Assembly: GCA_023313575.1 (NCBI GenBank)
Contig: JAJTTP010000001.1
Span: forward strand, 5,084,001 to 5,148,000
DNA: 64,000 nt
Direction: 5' to 3'
Origin: Eutypella sp. D-1
Lineage: Eukaryota > Ascomycota > Sordariomycetes > Xylariales > Diatrypaceae
The notes below the pieces were generated by a model, which saw only the letters and a list, made by a program, of their open reading frames with translations, made no database searches and was not told where the DNA came from. Of the stretch, positions 10,154 through 20,772 are shown one piece after another. Every line of letters starts with the position of its first letter. The first letter of the stretch is position 1. Position numbers and translations under genes: made by a program.

Positions 10154-12566
10154 ATGTCCAACTTGTTCTCCGGCATGTAAGTTATTCATTATTTCCTTTT
10201 CTGTCTCATCCCACACTGCATAATAAGTCTATAATATCATAGATACCACCAAACCGCCTCGTTACACAATACCATCCTTTACTCTGTCTGGACTTAACTG
10301 GATGCATCGCAACACCACCCATAATACCTATGATACCCTATGAAGCCCCATATGTATGTCTTGTTCTGGCTATGAAAACCATATACATCTATGAATAAGC
10401 CTACATACAAGTGTTATTTTAGCGGTCTAGCTGTTAATCCTTGGGGGCGGCGACCTGTCTCTCCCGTACATTTGCTACCTAACTGTGGGGGTTTTTTCCT
10501 GCCCGCCTTACCAGCCCTGCTCAATTAGGAATTGCCACAAGAGCTTCATGCACGAAGAACTTCAGTTATCCGTCTATGTCTACTGCCTACTGCCTGCGTC
10601 TACTATCTACCACCACTGGATAAGACAGTTTAGCTCATGATGGTCTGACATGGCATGAATCCATGGATGTCGATCATCAGAGAGTCTAGGCGCTTTGGCA
10701 ATTGTCTATCAGCAATGCTGAACATTAACCTATCTGCTACTTGTACAAAATACCTAAATGCTTATACCATCCATGGATACTATTCATTTCACATGATAAC
10801 TTCCATTTACCGCCCCTATGCCCCTCTCAACCTCTCTATCTGTATGGATACTACCCACTTGAACACCTAGGAACTACTATATTCCCCTTAGATACCTACC
10901 TACCTAGTAGACTAGGTGTCTTTCCTACTTGGCGCTATGTTGGCATATGGCAAGGTTGCCACAATGCCCTTTTTAGTCTTGTTTGTGCACGATCGCTGCG
11001 ACTACTGTTGCTGCTACTGCTACGCACACACACTACAAGTATAATTGACTTGCGTGCACCAATGGAGATCTCCCCTCAGTCGGAACAATCCTGACAGCCC
11101 GCCCGCCCATCCTTTCGATGCAGGGTCTGACTACAACATTTCTGTTCCATATCATCATCATCACCATCATCGCTATCACCACCATCAACCACGTATCTAG
11201 GTTCCAGCCATATCTTCAAGACTTAAAAAAATATTATTCTTCGGGGTTCTCTCTACCATCGGGAATGGAACCTCGCTGACCGATGCCTTGCTATACCTAG
11301 ATAGAGATTTCTAAATACTTATTATTATACTTATATTGCTGTCAAGGAACCCTCGAGAGATTTTACCCCATACTAACTACTCCGCAGAAACGCCCGCCTC
11401 CGGGGACCAACCAAGTCCTCAGGCCAGAGCAAGAGCCCCGTTTCCGCCAACACAAGTGGCCAACCTAATTCTCCCACCATCAATATTCCTCATCTTCCCC
11501 AAGGCAGTCATTCCAACCAGGGTAGCCAGTCATCCACAAACTTCGCACCAAAGATACCGCCTCTCCCTAGCTCACCATCTCTGGCTCAGAACATCGGTAT
11601 GGCTGAATCTAACGGCCCCGGCTCTAACGCCGATGATGCCCTCAACGCATATCATCTGCCAAGGCCCCTTCCTGTCTGGCTAAATGCCTCCTATTGCAAA
11701 CATATCGTGAAGGGTAACTTCATGACGCTGAGCGCGAGGCCCAAGACGGTCGAGCCGGCAGAGTGGATCGCTCATCAAGGTAAATCCAGCTTTCGCTCCC
11801 CGGCAAATAGTCCGCTCGTGCGCCATAACCATAAACTGACTATCATACAGTCGTGGAGCATTACCGAAACCTGTGGAACTTTGTGAGAGTAATTCACGAG
11901 AAGGAGGATGATGGCAAGACGATTTGCAATCCGACGACATGTCCTCGCATGTCCGCCGGCGCGTAAGTACAGTTTTTTCGCCGTGATCAGAGGGCTATGT
12001 CGCTGATCAAGCGTGATAGGAACCACTCCTTTACATGGCTCAACAATAAGCGTGAACCCGTTGAGCTGCCAGCCTACGAGTACATCACGCTGATGCAGCG
12101 CTGGATCTCGGGCAAGATTGATGACACCAACATTTTCCCCACTGACTCAAATGGAGTATCGTTCGCCCATAACCCCCAGATTACCACGACTCCCTTGTCG
12201 CAGCTCACGAACCCCGGCGACAAGGACTGGGTTGGTAAGCGCAGCGGGTTCCCCGAGAACTTCATCGAAGTCTGCCAGACCATTTTCCGTCAGATGTTCC
12301 GCGTTTACGCCCATCTGTACTGGGCCCATTTCATCGAGCCCTTCTACCACTTAAACCTCGAGAAGCAGCTCAACAGCTGCTTCAGCCACTTTGTCCTTAC
12401 GGCGTGTGCGTTGGACATGCTCAAACCGCATGAGCTGGAGCCAATGCAGCCGCTCATCGACTTGTGGGCCGCCAACGGCACGTTCCCTCAGGGGTCGAAG
12501 GCGTTCGACTATGCGAACCACCGTGCTGGAGAACGGTTAATGCAGATGGCCAACGTCACAGCGTGA
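10154..12566 (+). CDS. Mob1/phocein-family NDR/LATS kinase activator, closest to fungal MOB2
   Basis: Four exons: 10154-10176, 11388-11779, 11851-11962 and 12020-12566. Every join keeps frame and gives 357 residues. The 23-base first exon encodes MSNLFSG plus part of a codon and continues into NARLRGPTKSS after a 1,211 bp intron whose 3' end carries a TACTAAC branch sequence and CCGCAG. Residues about 10-95 are Ser/Pro/Asn-rich and disordered. The Mob domain follows: HIVKGNFMTLSARPK, the CNPTTC cysteine pair and the HLYWAH histidine pair that together bind zinc in Mob proteins, and a C-terminal helical bundle with EKQLNSCFSHF. Mob2 proteins bind and activate NDR-class kinases (COT1/Cbk1 type) controlling polarity and hyphal tip growth (family knowledge). 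MOB2 rather than MOB1 or phocein is inferred from the KGNFMTLSARPK and VVEHYRNLWNF text. An ATG at 11599 lies in frame inside exon 2 and could serve as an alternative start. Confidence 0.88.
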
Positions 12567-14053
12567 GCTGGGCCGCGCCAAGATGAGCATATCGGCGAGT
12601 CATACGGCATGGCACATCTCACTGTTCAGTCTGATATACATCTCCAATATGGGAGCAGCAACGATTAAGCCGCATGGGGCCACAAGACCAGCAGCCCCGG
12701 GCATCATGGCAAATGATAGCATCGTTGCAACCATACACAGACATCACGTGCACGTGCATACAACACACTACGACTCAAAACACTCTCGCCACTCGGAGAA
12801 CTCTCAAAATCGAATCATGGTCGATCCAGCCTCGCTCTGACATCTTACGGCATCTGACGGACCAAAACGGCATTAGGCTCCAAAAACATAGCCCAAGCTA
12901 ATAGGCATAGCCAAGGGGAAAAAATCGATCTCATTCAATCAACACGTTCATATAAAATGTCGTTTGAAGACTGTGAGGGGGGGGGATGGATGAATTGGTT
13001 CATAGAAAACAGAGAGAATCTTCAGCATCGCGAAATGGCCGATAGACAGACAGACAGACAAGGTAGCAAAAGACAAAAATAAACGATATAAAACACCCTA
13101 TACCAACCAACTAACGACTACCTGCAGTTAACTTGTGGTACTTTATGTATAGACAAGCCATGGGTGGGTGATGTGCATGCGCTCTGCTTCTCTGGATAGA
13201 TACCTTTTTTTCTTTAACACCCGCCAACTTGGCTTCTCCAAAATGCCTGTGCTGTGCTGTGCTTGTTTGCTGCGCCTTGGGAAATATTATTCTTATCTAA
13301 CGGGCATAACTTTATATAGACGACAGTGTTCGGCGGAAGGCCTGTAGGTATGTAAGTATCTGCCTGCCGGAGAGTTATGGGCGAGTACTCAAGTAGACAT
13401 ATGTATGTATATATGAAGAGACGCAGCATACACACACACACGACGGGAAGTTCACGAGCACATACAAGAATGGGTACCCTCTCGAGTAAAACATATTGTC
13501 GATTCATCACATCACTCCCGTCTATCTTAAGATAGCAGGCTGCGCCGTCATCTATCTATCTATCTATATATCCAACGACGACCAACCCTCCTTTCATCCT
13601 ACGCCAGGGGAGTTGGGTTTGCGCGGCTGGTACAGAAACCCGTTTGTGTTTGTGTATGTGTTCCTTGGCCATACAGAAGAGTACCCCTACCCCTTCTTAC
13701 TGTGTTGCCTTTCTTGCGTAACGGCGTGCCGTCCCTATTCGTGACTGTTAACTCCAACCATAGAAATGGCGAAGCGGACAGTCATCCATTCAATTCAAGA
13801 CATCCATGGCTCTGTAGGGGTAGGTAGGCTGACTCGGCTCGGCTATCATGCAGCCGGCTATGGAGCTGCGTATATACTTCATTCACGCGTCTTAGGTTGC
13901 AGCGATCGCCGCTCGACGGTAGAGGCGAGAGGCAGGGTGACGGGGTATGGGTATCACACAGACACCGAAGCAACACGTCTCACAGCCTAATCATTTTTGG
14001 CAAACAACAATTGTTTTCCTCACATGATCCGGGAGGGGCCATCACTCTTTTCC
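12567..14053. other. Intergenic region between convergent Mob and MOCS2A genes
   Basis: The two genes are tail to tail, so both 3' UTRs lie here. It contains AGAC repeats at about 13044-13061, CTAT units near 13550-13566 and a short CA run near 13431. No coding frame is supported. Confidence 0.5.
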
Positions 14054-14380
14054 TCAACCAGAGCTGACGGGAGGAATGATGGCGACCTCGTCGCCCTCCC
14101 GGATCGTAATCACTTTCTGGCCGGCGTTCTCAGCATCGGCGGGAGCAGAAGTAGCAGCGGAAGAGGAGGGGACGTCGACGTAGTCGAGGTTGACGGTCAC
14201 AAGGCACGACGAGAGAACCCGGTCCCGGATACCCGGATGCCGCTCCTCGAGCGCGTCGAACAGCGCGCCCAGAGCCAGGGGCGCGGGAAGGGTCTCGTAC
14301 TCCCGCGAGGTGAAGGTGCCGGCGCTCGCGAAATAGAGGACGTTGAAGTGGCCCTTGGGCGGCTTGGGGACCGCGCTCAT
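14054..14380 (-). CDS. MOCS2A: Molybdopterin synthase sulfur-carrier (small) subunit, MoaD/MOCS2A type
   Basis: Single exon of 108 residues from an ATG at 14380. It has a ubiquitin-like beta-grasp layout: an N-terminal strand (FNVLYFASAGTFT), a helix (LGALFDALEERHPGI), the central strands (SCLVTVNLDYVDV) and the terminal segment DEVAIIPPVSSG. In this family the C-terminal glycine is thiocarboxylated and donates sulfur to precursor Z on the large subunit, making molybdopterin for nitrate reductase, xanthine dehydrogenase and sulfite oxidase (family knowledge). An Ala/Ser-rich insert sits at about residues 72-85. The terminus is Ser-Gly where most family members have Gly-Gly; the acceptor glycine itself is present. 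The leader just 5' of the start is A-rich on the coding strand. Confidence 0.87.
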   Translation of the reverse strand: MSAVPKPPKGHFNVLYFASAGTFTSREYETLPAPLALGALFDALEERHPGIRDRVLSSCLVTVNLDYVDVPSSSAATSAPADAENAGQKVITIREGDEVAIIPPVSSG

Positions 14381-15659
14381 TGCTTTTGTGTTTTTTTTAA
14401 AAAAACTCTTTTCTTCTCTTCCTCTTCTTATGCTCCTTTTTCTTCTTCTCGACCTGGATGAGCAGGTAGATACGTGGGCAGCGAGAGCTACGGAGGGGGA
14501 AGGGGGGAGGGATAGGATGTTTCACCGGACCTGCGTAAAATGAGACTTGGTTGTCTTGTCAGCGATGAGATTGTTCAGGAGAACAGAAGTGCCATCCATA
14601 ATAACGAACGAACAGGGTTTTCTTGTTGATTCTCAGAGATCTTGGTGATAATTGGTAGTACATCAATGGGATGTTCAGGTAATACATGCTTTTTATGTGC
14701 ATCATTCAACAGTAATTATAGGAAATCTTAGTATATAAGAAAGGAGTGTTTCGATGAACTTACCTTGGAAGATGTAGGGCAGATTTTCATTGACTTTATA
14801 TTGTTCATCAATTGCCCATCTGCCGTTGGGGGGGGGTGAGGAAAAGTCTAGACAGAGAACTAGAATTTCCAATGTTTACTTTTGTTGTACGGAACAGAAA
14901 AAGGTTTGGAGAAAAGCTGATTCGGAAAAACGGAGAAGATTAAAACTTTAGTCAGTCTAATTTAATAGGCTAACTACATATGTTTAAGCACGACTTCTTA
15001 CCCACAAAATAGAGCGTAGCTTATGTAAAGTGTACATAAGGCTAACGAGGCCACCACATAAAAATAATTGTGTATCGCGCATCCGATAAGCGATAAGCGA
15101 ATTTGGTCCCTGGAGGGGCGCAACTTCCAAGGTTAGGTTCCAAGGTTAGGGATTTCTAAGGATCAGGAATCATGCAGAGCTCTAGGTGTGTATAGACGTA
15201 AGAAGGCGGTGGTCTACGAAACACGCGGGCGCATATTCATGTATCGAGGAGACAAAAAAATCATGGCAGCTCATGAAGGGTTTCCTTTTTTTTCACTTAA
15301 AAAATTCCATATCCGTATAACGTTGATGAAAGGGGAAAAAATCGAGAAATGCCTGGTGTGGTTCCACTATCCGCCAACTCCCCAAAACCGTGACAGGTGA
15401 TGACTGAAAGTTCCCTTTCGAACGTTGACTGCCATGATGAGAGGTGGTCCGGCCATAGAAGCCAAAAGTCCTCCTCTCTCCGACGGAAATCTCGTAGTTC
15501 TTGCCGTCCGGTGCGATGACCCGAACCTTAATCCCTAGCCGACGACGGGAAGGATCCTGATTCGCATCGCGATAGTTTTTTGCTGCAATCCCCGTTCTCT
15601 AGTCCTCTCCTCCTCTGCTTTTGCCTTTATTTTTTTGTCCACCATTTCCCACTCTCCCC
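14381..15659. other. Intergenic region, no gene seen
   Basis: AT-rich. The left end is the MOCS2A 5' leader and promoter, with an A-rich run on the minus strand at about 14386-14405. The right end is the eS28 3' flank. A G run lies at 14828-14835. A short open frame at 15188-15400 has no recognisable protein character. Confidence 0.45.
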
Positions 15660-16113
15660 TTAACGCAGTCTCCGGGCCTCACGCTCGGACTCGAGTAGGC
15701 AGAGGATGTCGTCCTCACGAACTATAGAGGTGGAAAAAAAAAGACATCGGTCAGCATGCGCAGTTCGCTTATCCGGGGCTAGGTAATGGCCTTCGGGCGG
15801 GGGGATATCACAGAATCGTACCTGGTCCCTTGACGTTACGGATGATGCTTCGGGTCTGGTCCTCGATGAACTCGACACGGACCTGGGTGACACCACCACG
15901 AGAGCCTATATTCGAGGGGTAAGAAAAGAAACAACCGGTCAGCATAACTCTCTCTCCATATACTTCTTCTGTCTCTATCCAGATCCATCGCGACAGCCAA
16001 CGACCGCAAATGCGATCGAGGCATGACTGATTGATCGATCCACAGCACATACCGGTACGTCCCAGAACTCGGGTCACTCTGACGAGCTTTACGGGCTGCT
16101 TGGCGGATTCCAT
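15660..16113 (-). CDS. RPS28: 40S ribosomal protein S28 (eS28)
   Basis: Three exons: 16113-16053, 15905-15822 and 15721-15660, giving 68 residues, the usual length of the family. The product matches eS28 throughout: [15 protein letters not shown] in exon 1, [12 protein letters not shown] and [11 protein letters not shown] in exon 2, and [20 protein letters not shown] in exon 3. Donors are GTATGT and GTACGA; acceptors are ATATAG and CTATAG. Both introns, 147 and 100 bp, are phase 1. It is a component of the small ribosomal subunit near the mRNA exit. The promoter lies in the 600 bp shared with the end of the dynamitin gene, which runs in the same direction. No oddities. Confidence 0.97.
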
Positions 16114-16715
16114 TGTTGTGATTACTGAAGAATTGTTCTCGTAGTCGTTACCGAGTCGGAAGTAGAATGAAAGTTGGTGGTGGTGGTGGTGGTGGAGTGT
16201 GGGTGTGTCGTGTTTCCGTGTGTAAGTTCCAGGTTACAGTTTAGTTTGAAGGTTTGGGGTTTTGCTAAATTGGAAAGGGTTGCGTGCGAAAATGTTGTGA
16301 GGGAAGATGTTTTGCCGGCTGTCCGTCAGCTGGGAGGCCCTAGGGCGATTTTGAAAAACCAAAAGGCTTGGCAATTTAGCTCTCCTTTAGCGAATCGTAT
16401 GCTTAATGCAATTTAAAGTGGATTCACGTATTGTCAGTAGGTCCACTGCCGCCATCCCTCTATTGTAAGTAGCTATCAGGCTGTTGAGGCAGGCAGGTCC
16501 AGGTAGGTAGAGAGTGAACATAGAAACATGTAAGCAACTTTATTCGCATTTGTGAGTATCGTGTATCATAGTCAACAGGCTACGCTTACAAAGCTTTTTT
16601 CTTTCTACGCAAGTAGGGCAGTACATCGGGGGGTATCATTCTTAAACAAGCCAACAAGCCCACACGCGCTGCTGCACCCTGTAACGTGACTTCTCCTTCT
16701 TCCCCAGCGAAAAAC
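16114..16715. other. eS28 upstream region
   Basis: 602 bp between the eS28 start and the dynamitin stop, both on the minus strand. It contains a GGT run at about 16174-16194. It must hold the dynamitin 3' UTR and the eS28 promoter. Nothing coding is seen. Confidence 0.5.
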
Positions 16716-18198
16716 TTACGACAGCTTAGAGATCTTGCCCTCGAGGTCCTTCACCCAGCCGTCTATGACCTGCATGTTAGACTTCATGGTCTCCTCGCCC
16801 TCGCCCATGGCGGCCTCGATCTTCTCGAGGCCCTCGCGCCACTGCTTGATCTCGGCGGCGGTCTCGCCCTGGGACCTCTCGAGGCGCTCGAGCGTCTCGC
16901 TCGCCGTCGCCGCGTCCGCGTGGATCGCCCGCAGAGAGCGCAGCCGGTCCAGCAGCGGCGGCAGCAACGGCGTCATCGACTCGATCGTCGGCAGCGTCCC
17001 GTAGAGCGCGTTGATCTTCGCCGTCTGCTCCGTGTCGTCCGCGTCCGCCGCCGACGCGCCCCCGCCCTGCGACGCCAGCGCGTCCTGCGCCACCTTCGCC
17101 GCCTTCCGCGACTTCTCTAGCTGCTCGGCCTCCTGCGTCAGCGTCCGAACCCGCCGGCTGATGCTATCCAGCGACGACGTGGACGCCTCCGACAGCGTGA
17201 GGATCTGCTTCTGGAGGGCGTCGAGCGTAGGCATGATGGCGCGAGGCAGGCCGTTGTTCTCGAGCTCGGGGAGAGCCGACGATGTGATACCGATGGCCTG
17301 TTCCAACAACACAAGCCGCCGATCAAAGTCGGCGGCCTTGGCCAGCGCGTGACTTTGCTCGTAGCTCGGGGCGTATGTGACGGTGTACGTAGCAGCTCCA
17401 CCAGATTGTGGTAGGGCGGCGGGCGCCTCGACTGCTTCCTCGTCCGAGGAAGCCCTCGGCAGTCTCGCTATCCGCACCGTGCTAGGTACCCCCGCCTCCG
17501 ACAGAGTCGATATCTCGTCCAGCGCCTGGCTCAGGGATGCGAGATCGGCGTCATGCGCGGGCGCGGCAGCAGCTCCCTCCTGCTGCTGTTGCGCCTCGTC
17601 CTTGTGCTTGCCGTACTCTTCCTTGGCCTCCTCGATCTCCCGCTTGAGGCGGGCGATCTTCCTCTCGAGGCTCTCGCCGTCCTCGCCGTCGTCGTCATCG
17701 CCGCCGCTCAGGTCGCCGATCTCGGTGCCGTCGCGCTGTCGTCGGCTCGACGTCCGGTAGGATTTGCGCTTGCCGTTCAGACGGTCGGAGAAGTCGACAT
17801 CCCGCGCGTCGACCTGCGAGGGCAGGAACCGCGACCGCGCCTGGTCTATGCGGAGCCGCGAGCGGGAGATCCCGTCGGCATCCTCGTCCTCGTCCTCGTC
17901 GAATTCGTTGTCCGAGTACGACCGCCCCGCTGTGGTCTACAGACAAAGTCAGAACGGGGATCTCGCTCTCGTCGAACTGAATATTATTTCAGGTCCAGGA
18001 AACCTTACCGGAACAGTAGAGTTATCGTCTGTAAGCTCGGGTGTTTCGTAGATGTCGGGCGCAGAATCCTAAAGCAGCCGTCCGTTTGTCAGTTTACATA
18101 CCGACAGGTATGCAGGATAGGGCAGGGGAAGCTGTAAGGGTAGGTGGTGCAGCGCATACCAAGTCTGGCAGGTTCGCGTATTTCCGGTTCAAGGTCAT
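16716..18198 (-). CDS. DCTN2: Dynactin subunit 2 (dynamitin, p50)
   Basis: Three exons: 18198-18160 (MTLNRKYANLPDL), 18068-18009 (DSAPDIYETPELTDD and on) and 17936-16716. Both introns are phase 0, with GTATGC and GTAAGG donors, and the product is 439 residues. The N-terminal KYANLPDLDSAPDIYETPEL block is the conserved dynamitin signature that docks on the Arp1 filament. After an acidic linker (DEDEDEDADG) come basic and coiled-coil segments: SLERKIARLKREIEE at about residue 110, then long heptad-rich helices from about residue 240 to the end. Dynamitin links the p150Glued shoulder to the Arp1 rod in dynactin, the dynein activator needed for nuclear migration in hyphae (family knowledge). The third exon is strongly GC-rich at third codon positions compared with exons 1 and 2. 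Confidence 0.92.
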
Positions 18199-18673
18199 AT
18201 TGGGTACGAGTTCTCGCTGTGGTACTCCTTAAACGATTCGTGTCGTATAGTAATTAGAGTAGGTAGAGTGATATGACGGATTGATGAGCCAGACAATAAT
18301 GCTTATACGTAGACGAATCAGGTTGGAGCTGCATCTAGGCGTGGTAAACGCGATAGAGAGCTACAAGGTAGGTAGGTAGTGTACATACATCCCACATACA
18401 ATACTTACTATATAGGGACAAGCGGATATTCTATTAAAGACCTTTTTCACTGTATCCGTATCATCTCGAGATACGCATATTCTCTTCACTATAACCGGGC
18501 TTGTCAGGAACGTCAGGTAGCATATCTAAAATCTTCTCTTATGATTGGGTAAACGACTAAGATATAAAAACTTGTCGAAGGAAACAAGCATATATCAAAA
18601 AAGAAAGGAAGAAAAAATTAAGGCTAGCTAGCTGTTTACCTTAGGTAAGGAAGAGCCAAAAAAAACTTTGGTA
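18199..18673. other. Dynamitin upstream region
   Basis: AT-rich sequence between the dynamitin start and the 3' end of tRNA-Phe. It holds a GGTAGGTAGGTAG stretch near 18367. The tRNA lies on the same strand, upstream of the dynamitin gene. No gene seen. Confidence 0.45.
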
Positions 18674-18740
18674 TGCGGTGAGTGCGGATTGAACGCACGA
18701 CCTTCAGATTTCAAATGGTGTTCCTGAAGTTTTTCTTAAT

Positions 18741-18773
<33 letters not shown>

Positions 18774-18778
18774 CCCGC
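18674..18778 (-). tRNA. tRNA-Phe (GAA) with a 32-nt intron
   Basis: The minus strand gives a complete cloverleaf. The acceptor stem is GCGGGGA paired with the 3' end, the D arm is GCTCAGTTGGGAGAGC, and the anticodon arm is TCAGA / CTGAAGA / TCTGA once spliced, with anticodon GAA. The T arm has loop TTCAATC, and the discriminator base is A; CCA is not encoded. The gene is 105 nt, leaving 73 nt after removal of an intron after position 37, the normal place for nuclear tRNA introns. The intron contains CTTCAG, complementary to the CTGAAG of the anticodon loop, as in tRNA-Phe precursors of other fungi. Confidence 0.95.
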
Positions 18779-20772
18779 TTTCATCCATGGGATGCGATGA
18801 AAACTTTTTACCCTTATCTGCCGATACGTTCGTGAGAATGACTGCAAGGAGAGGGTTCGGGCCTGTAAAGGAGAACGTTTGCTTTAGTCAAAAACGCTTA
18901 GGTTGTTAGCGTTAGCCCACCGACCGTATCTATGGTAGCCTAGTATTCCTATCCCGCGGGCTACACGACGCCAGGCAAGCCTTCATCCTGGATCAAGGTG
19001 AACCGTATCGTACGCACGGTCGTCTACAGTATGCCCTACGATATACCCGTATCCGGTAAAAAGCGTGCGGGTGTCCCCTTTGCCTCTGCTCCTCATAACT
19101 CCCTTGGGACCCTCCTGGAAAAATCTATTGGGGAAATACGAATGCTGGAAGTTGATAGAGAAGCCTCAGAGAGATCTCTTTAGTCTAGGTTCGTTAAGAT
19201 AATTAGAGAAGGACGAGGGAGGTAGTTTGGAAATACTTGTTTCTCTACACCTCCCCTCTATCGATATCATGGTCCTCGCCCCGAGGTATCGTGTGGTATT
19301 CTCCTGACCAAGCCCGTAGATCCCATACCGGTCTCGAGCACGTCCAGCCGCAACCTTACGACTGAACTGCAGTACATACATTAACGGTTTACCTGTGCCC
19401 GATTCCATAGTGTTAAATGTCAGGGACTGGGGTCTATCCGGAGACAAATGGACAGACGGAAGAGAGAGAGAGATGATATTCTTCCTATTCAGCGTTCGGG
19501 TGAAGTTACTTTTTGGAGCCTTCTCTCCAGGTTGTAGCCTGTATACTCAACAGCTTCAGTATACCTTTACAGGTATCCCCCCTGAATGTGTACCTACCTA
19601 TGGGTACATGTATATACTTACTCTACTTGCGAAGCAAATAAGCAGGTAAAGCACCATCCCCAGCTAGCAGATGAAGCTGTTAGACTCAACAGGGACATGG
19701 CGGTTTCTGTCACCAGTACTGCGGATGGTACTTCTGCCAAGCCATGCGCGTTCAATTACTTCTTCGTTTCCGATAAAAAGAAAACCTAGCTTATAGTTAA
19801 TGGCAAGGCCATACTTGTGCTTTTGGTGGTGCTTGGATTTTCGGGCTGCTTGGGTGGGCAGCTAGGTGTAGGGGGCATTAGACTTAAGCAATGCCTCATA
19901 GATACGTACCGAGTAACTCTGCACGTTCGAATTTTCGCTGATTGCTGCTCTACCTGACATACGTGCCTTTTTCCCTATCCTGGAGGTTTTGGCTTCACAA
20001 CATCCTCTACTTCAGACAGTGAAGCAGACAGTGAAGGTTGTAAAGCCAGCCCTGGAGCCTCTTATGCGCTAATATTATTGCCATGCTATGGAGATCCCTC
20101 AAGCACATTAGTTCCTCCTGCCTAATAGTTAAGTATGAAGGTACCTTTTCACTAGACCAATTAGAGTAGCAACTGGTTGGCAACTGGTTAACAATCCATT
20201 GGTAATTAATTAAGACTGGTCTCAGACGCGTCTCAGCTCGGCAGCAAGCAGTAGTAGTACCGCGTAGCTGCACCTGCATATTCTTGAGGTCTACTAATTA
20301 CATACAGTGGTTTACAGCGCTCACTGTATCATATCCTTGGAACCATTCCACCCTACCTGCCAATTCACGTATTTAATGTATGTAGGCGTATGGAAATACC
20401 AGTAGCCGCCCATTTGCACACGGACTGCAATTACGATTTACGACGAGTTCTACTGATATCTTCCGCAACAGCTAAAAGTCGAAGCCTAGACTCGTCGTCG
20501 CAATGGCTGCTTAGCGACTAGGCACTGACAAAATCATTAAAACTGATTCTGGCTAGACGAACCGCTGGGCAAGCTTCCGTCGCCACCTCTTTTGAAGAGT
20601 ATCCGCAGCCTCAGATTCACAGTATCCCGAGGCTCTTTAGGACTCGACTTCTAGTTGTGCAGTCCAGTGGACCCGATTGGACGAGGATTGCATGAGCAAA
20701 TGCATGTGCATTGTCCATTGTTCATTAAGCACGGTCTTGGCAGGTGTCACCGATAGCAACCATCGTACTTCG
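18779..20772. other. Intergenic region upstream of the RTC4-like gene
   Basis: 2 kb with no convincing coding frame, divergent between the tRNA (-) and RTC4 (+). In-frame sequence precedes the chosen RTC4 start back to an ATG at 20692, so the first 80 bases before 20773 could be coding. Confidence 0.45.

Noticed and set aside
13766..13990. Short open frame upstream of MOCS2A
   Set aside because: No conserved text; lies in the interval where the two 3' UTRs should be.
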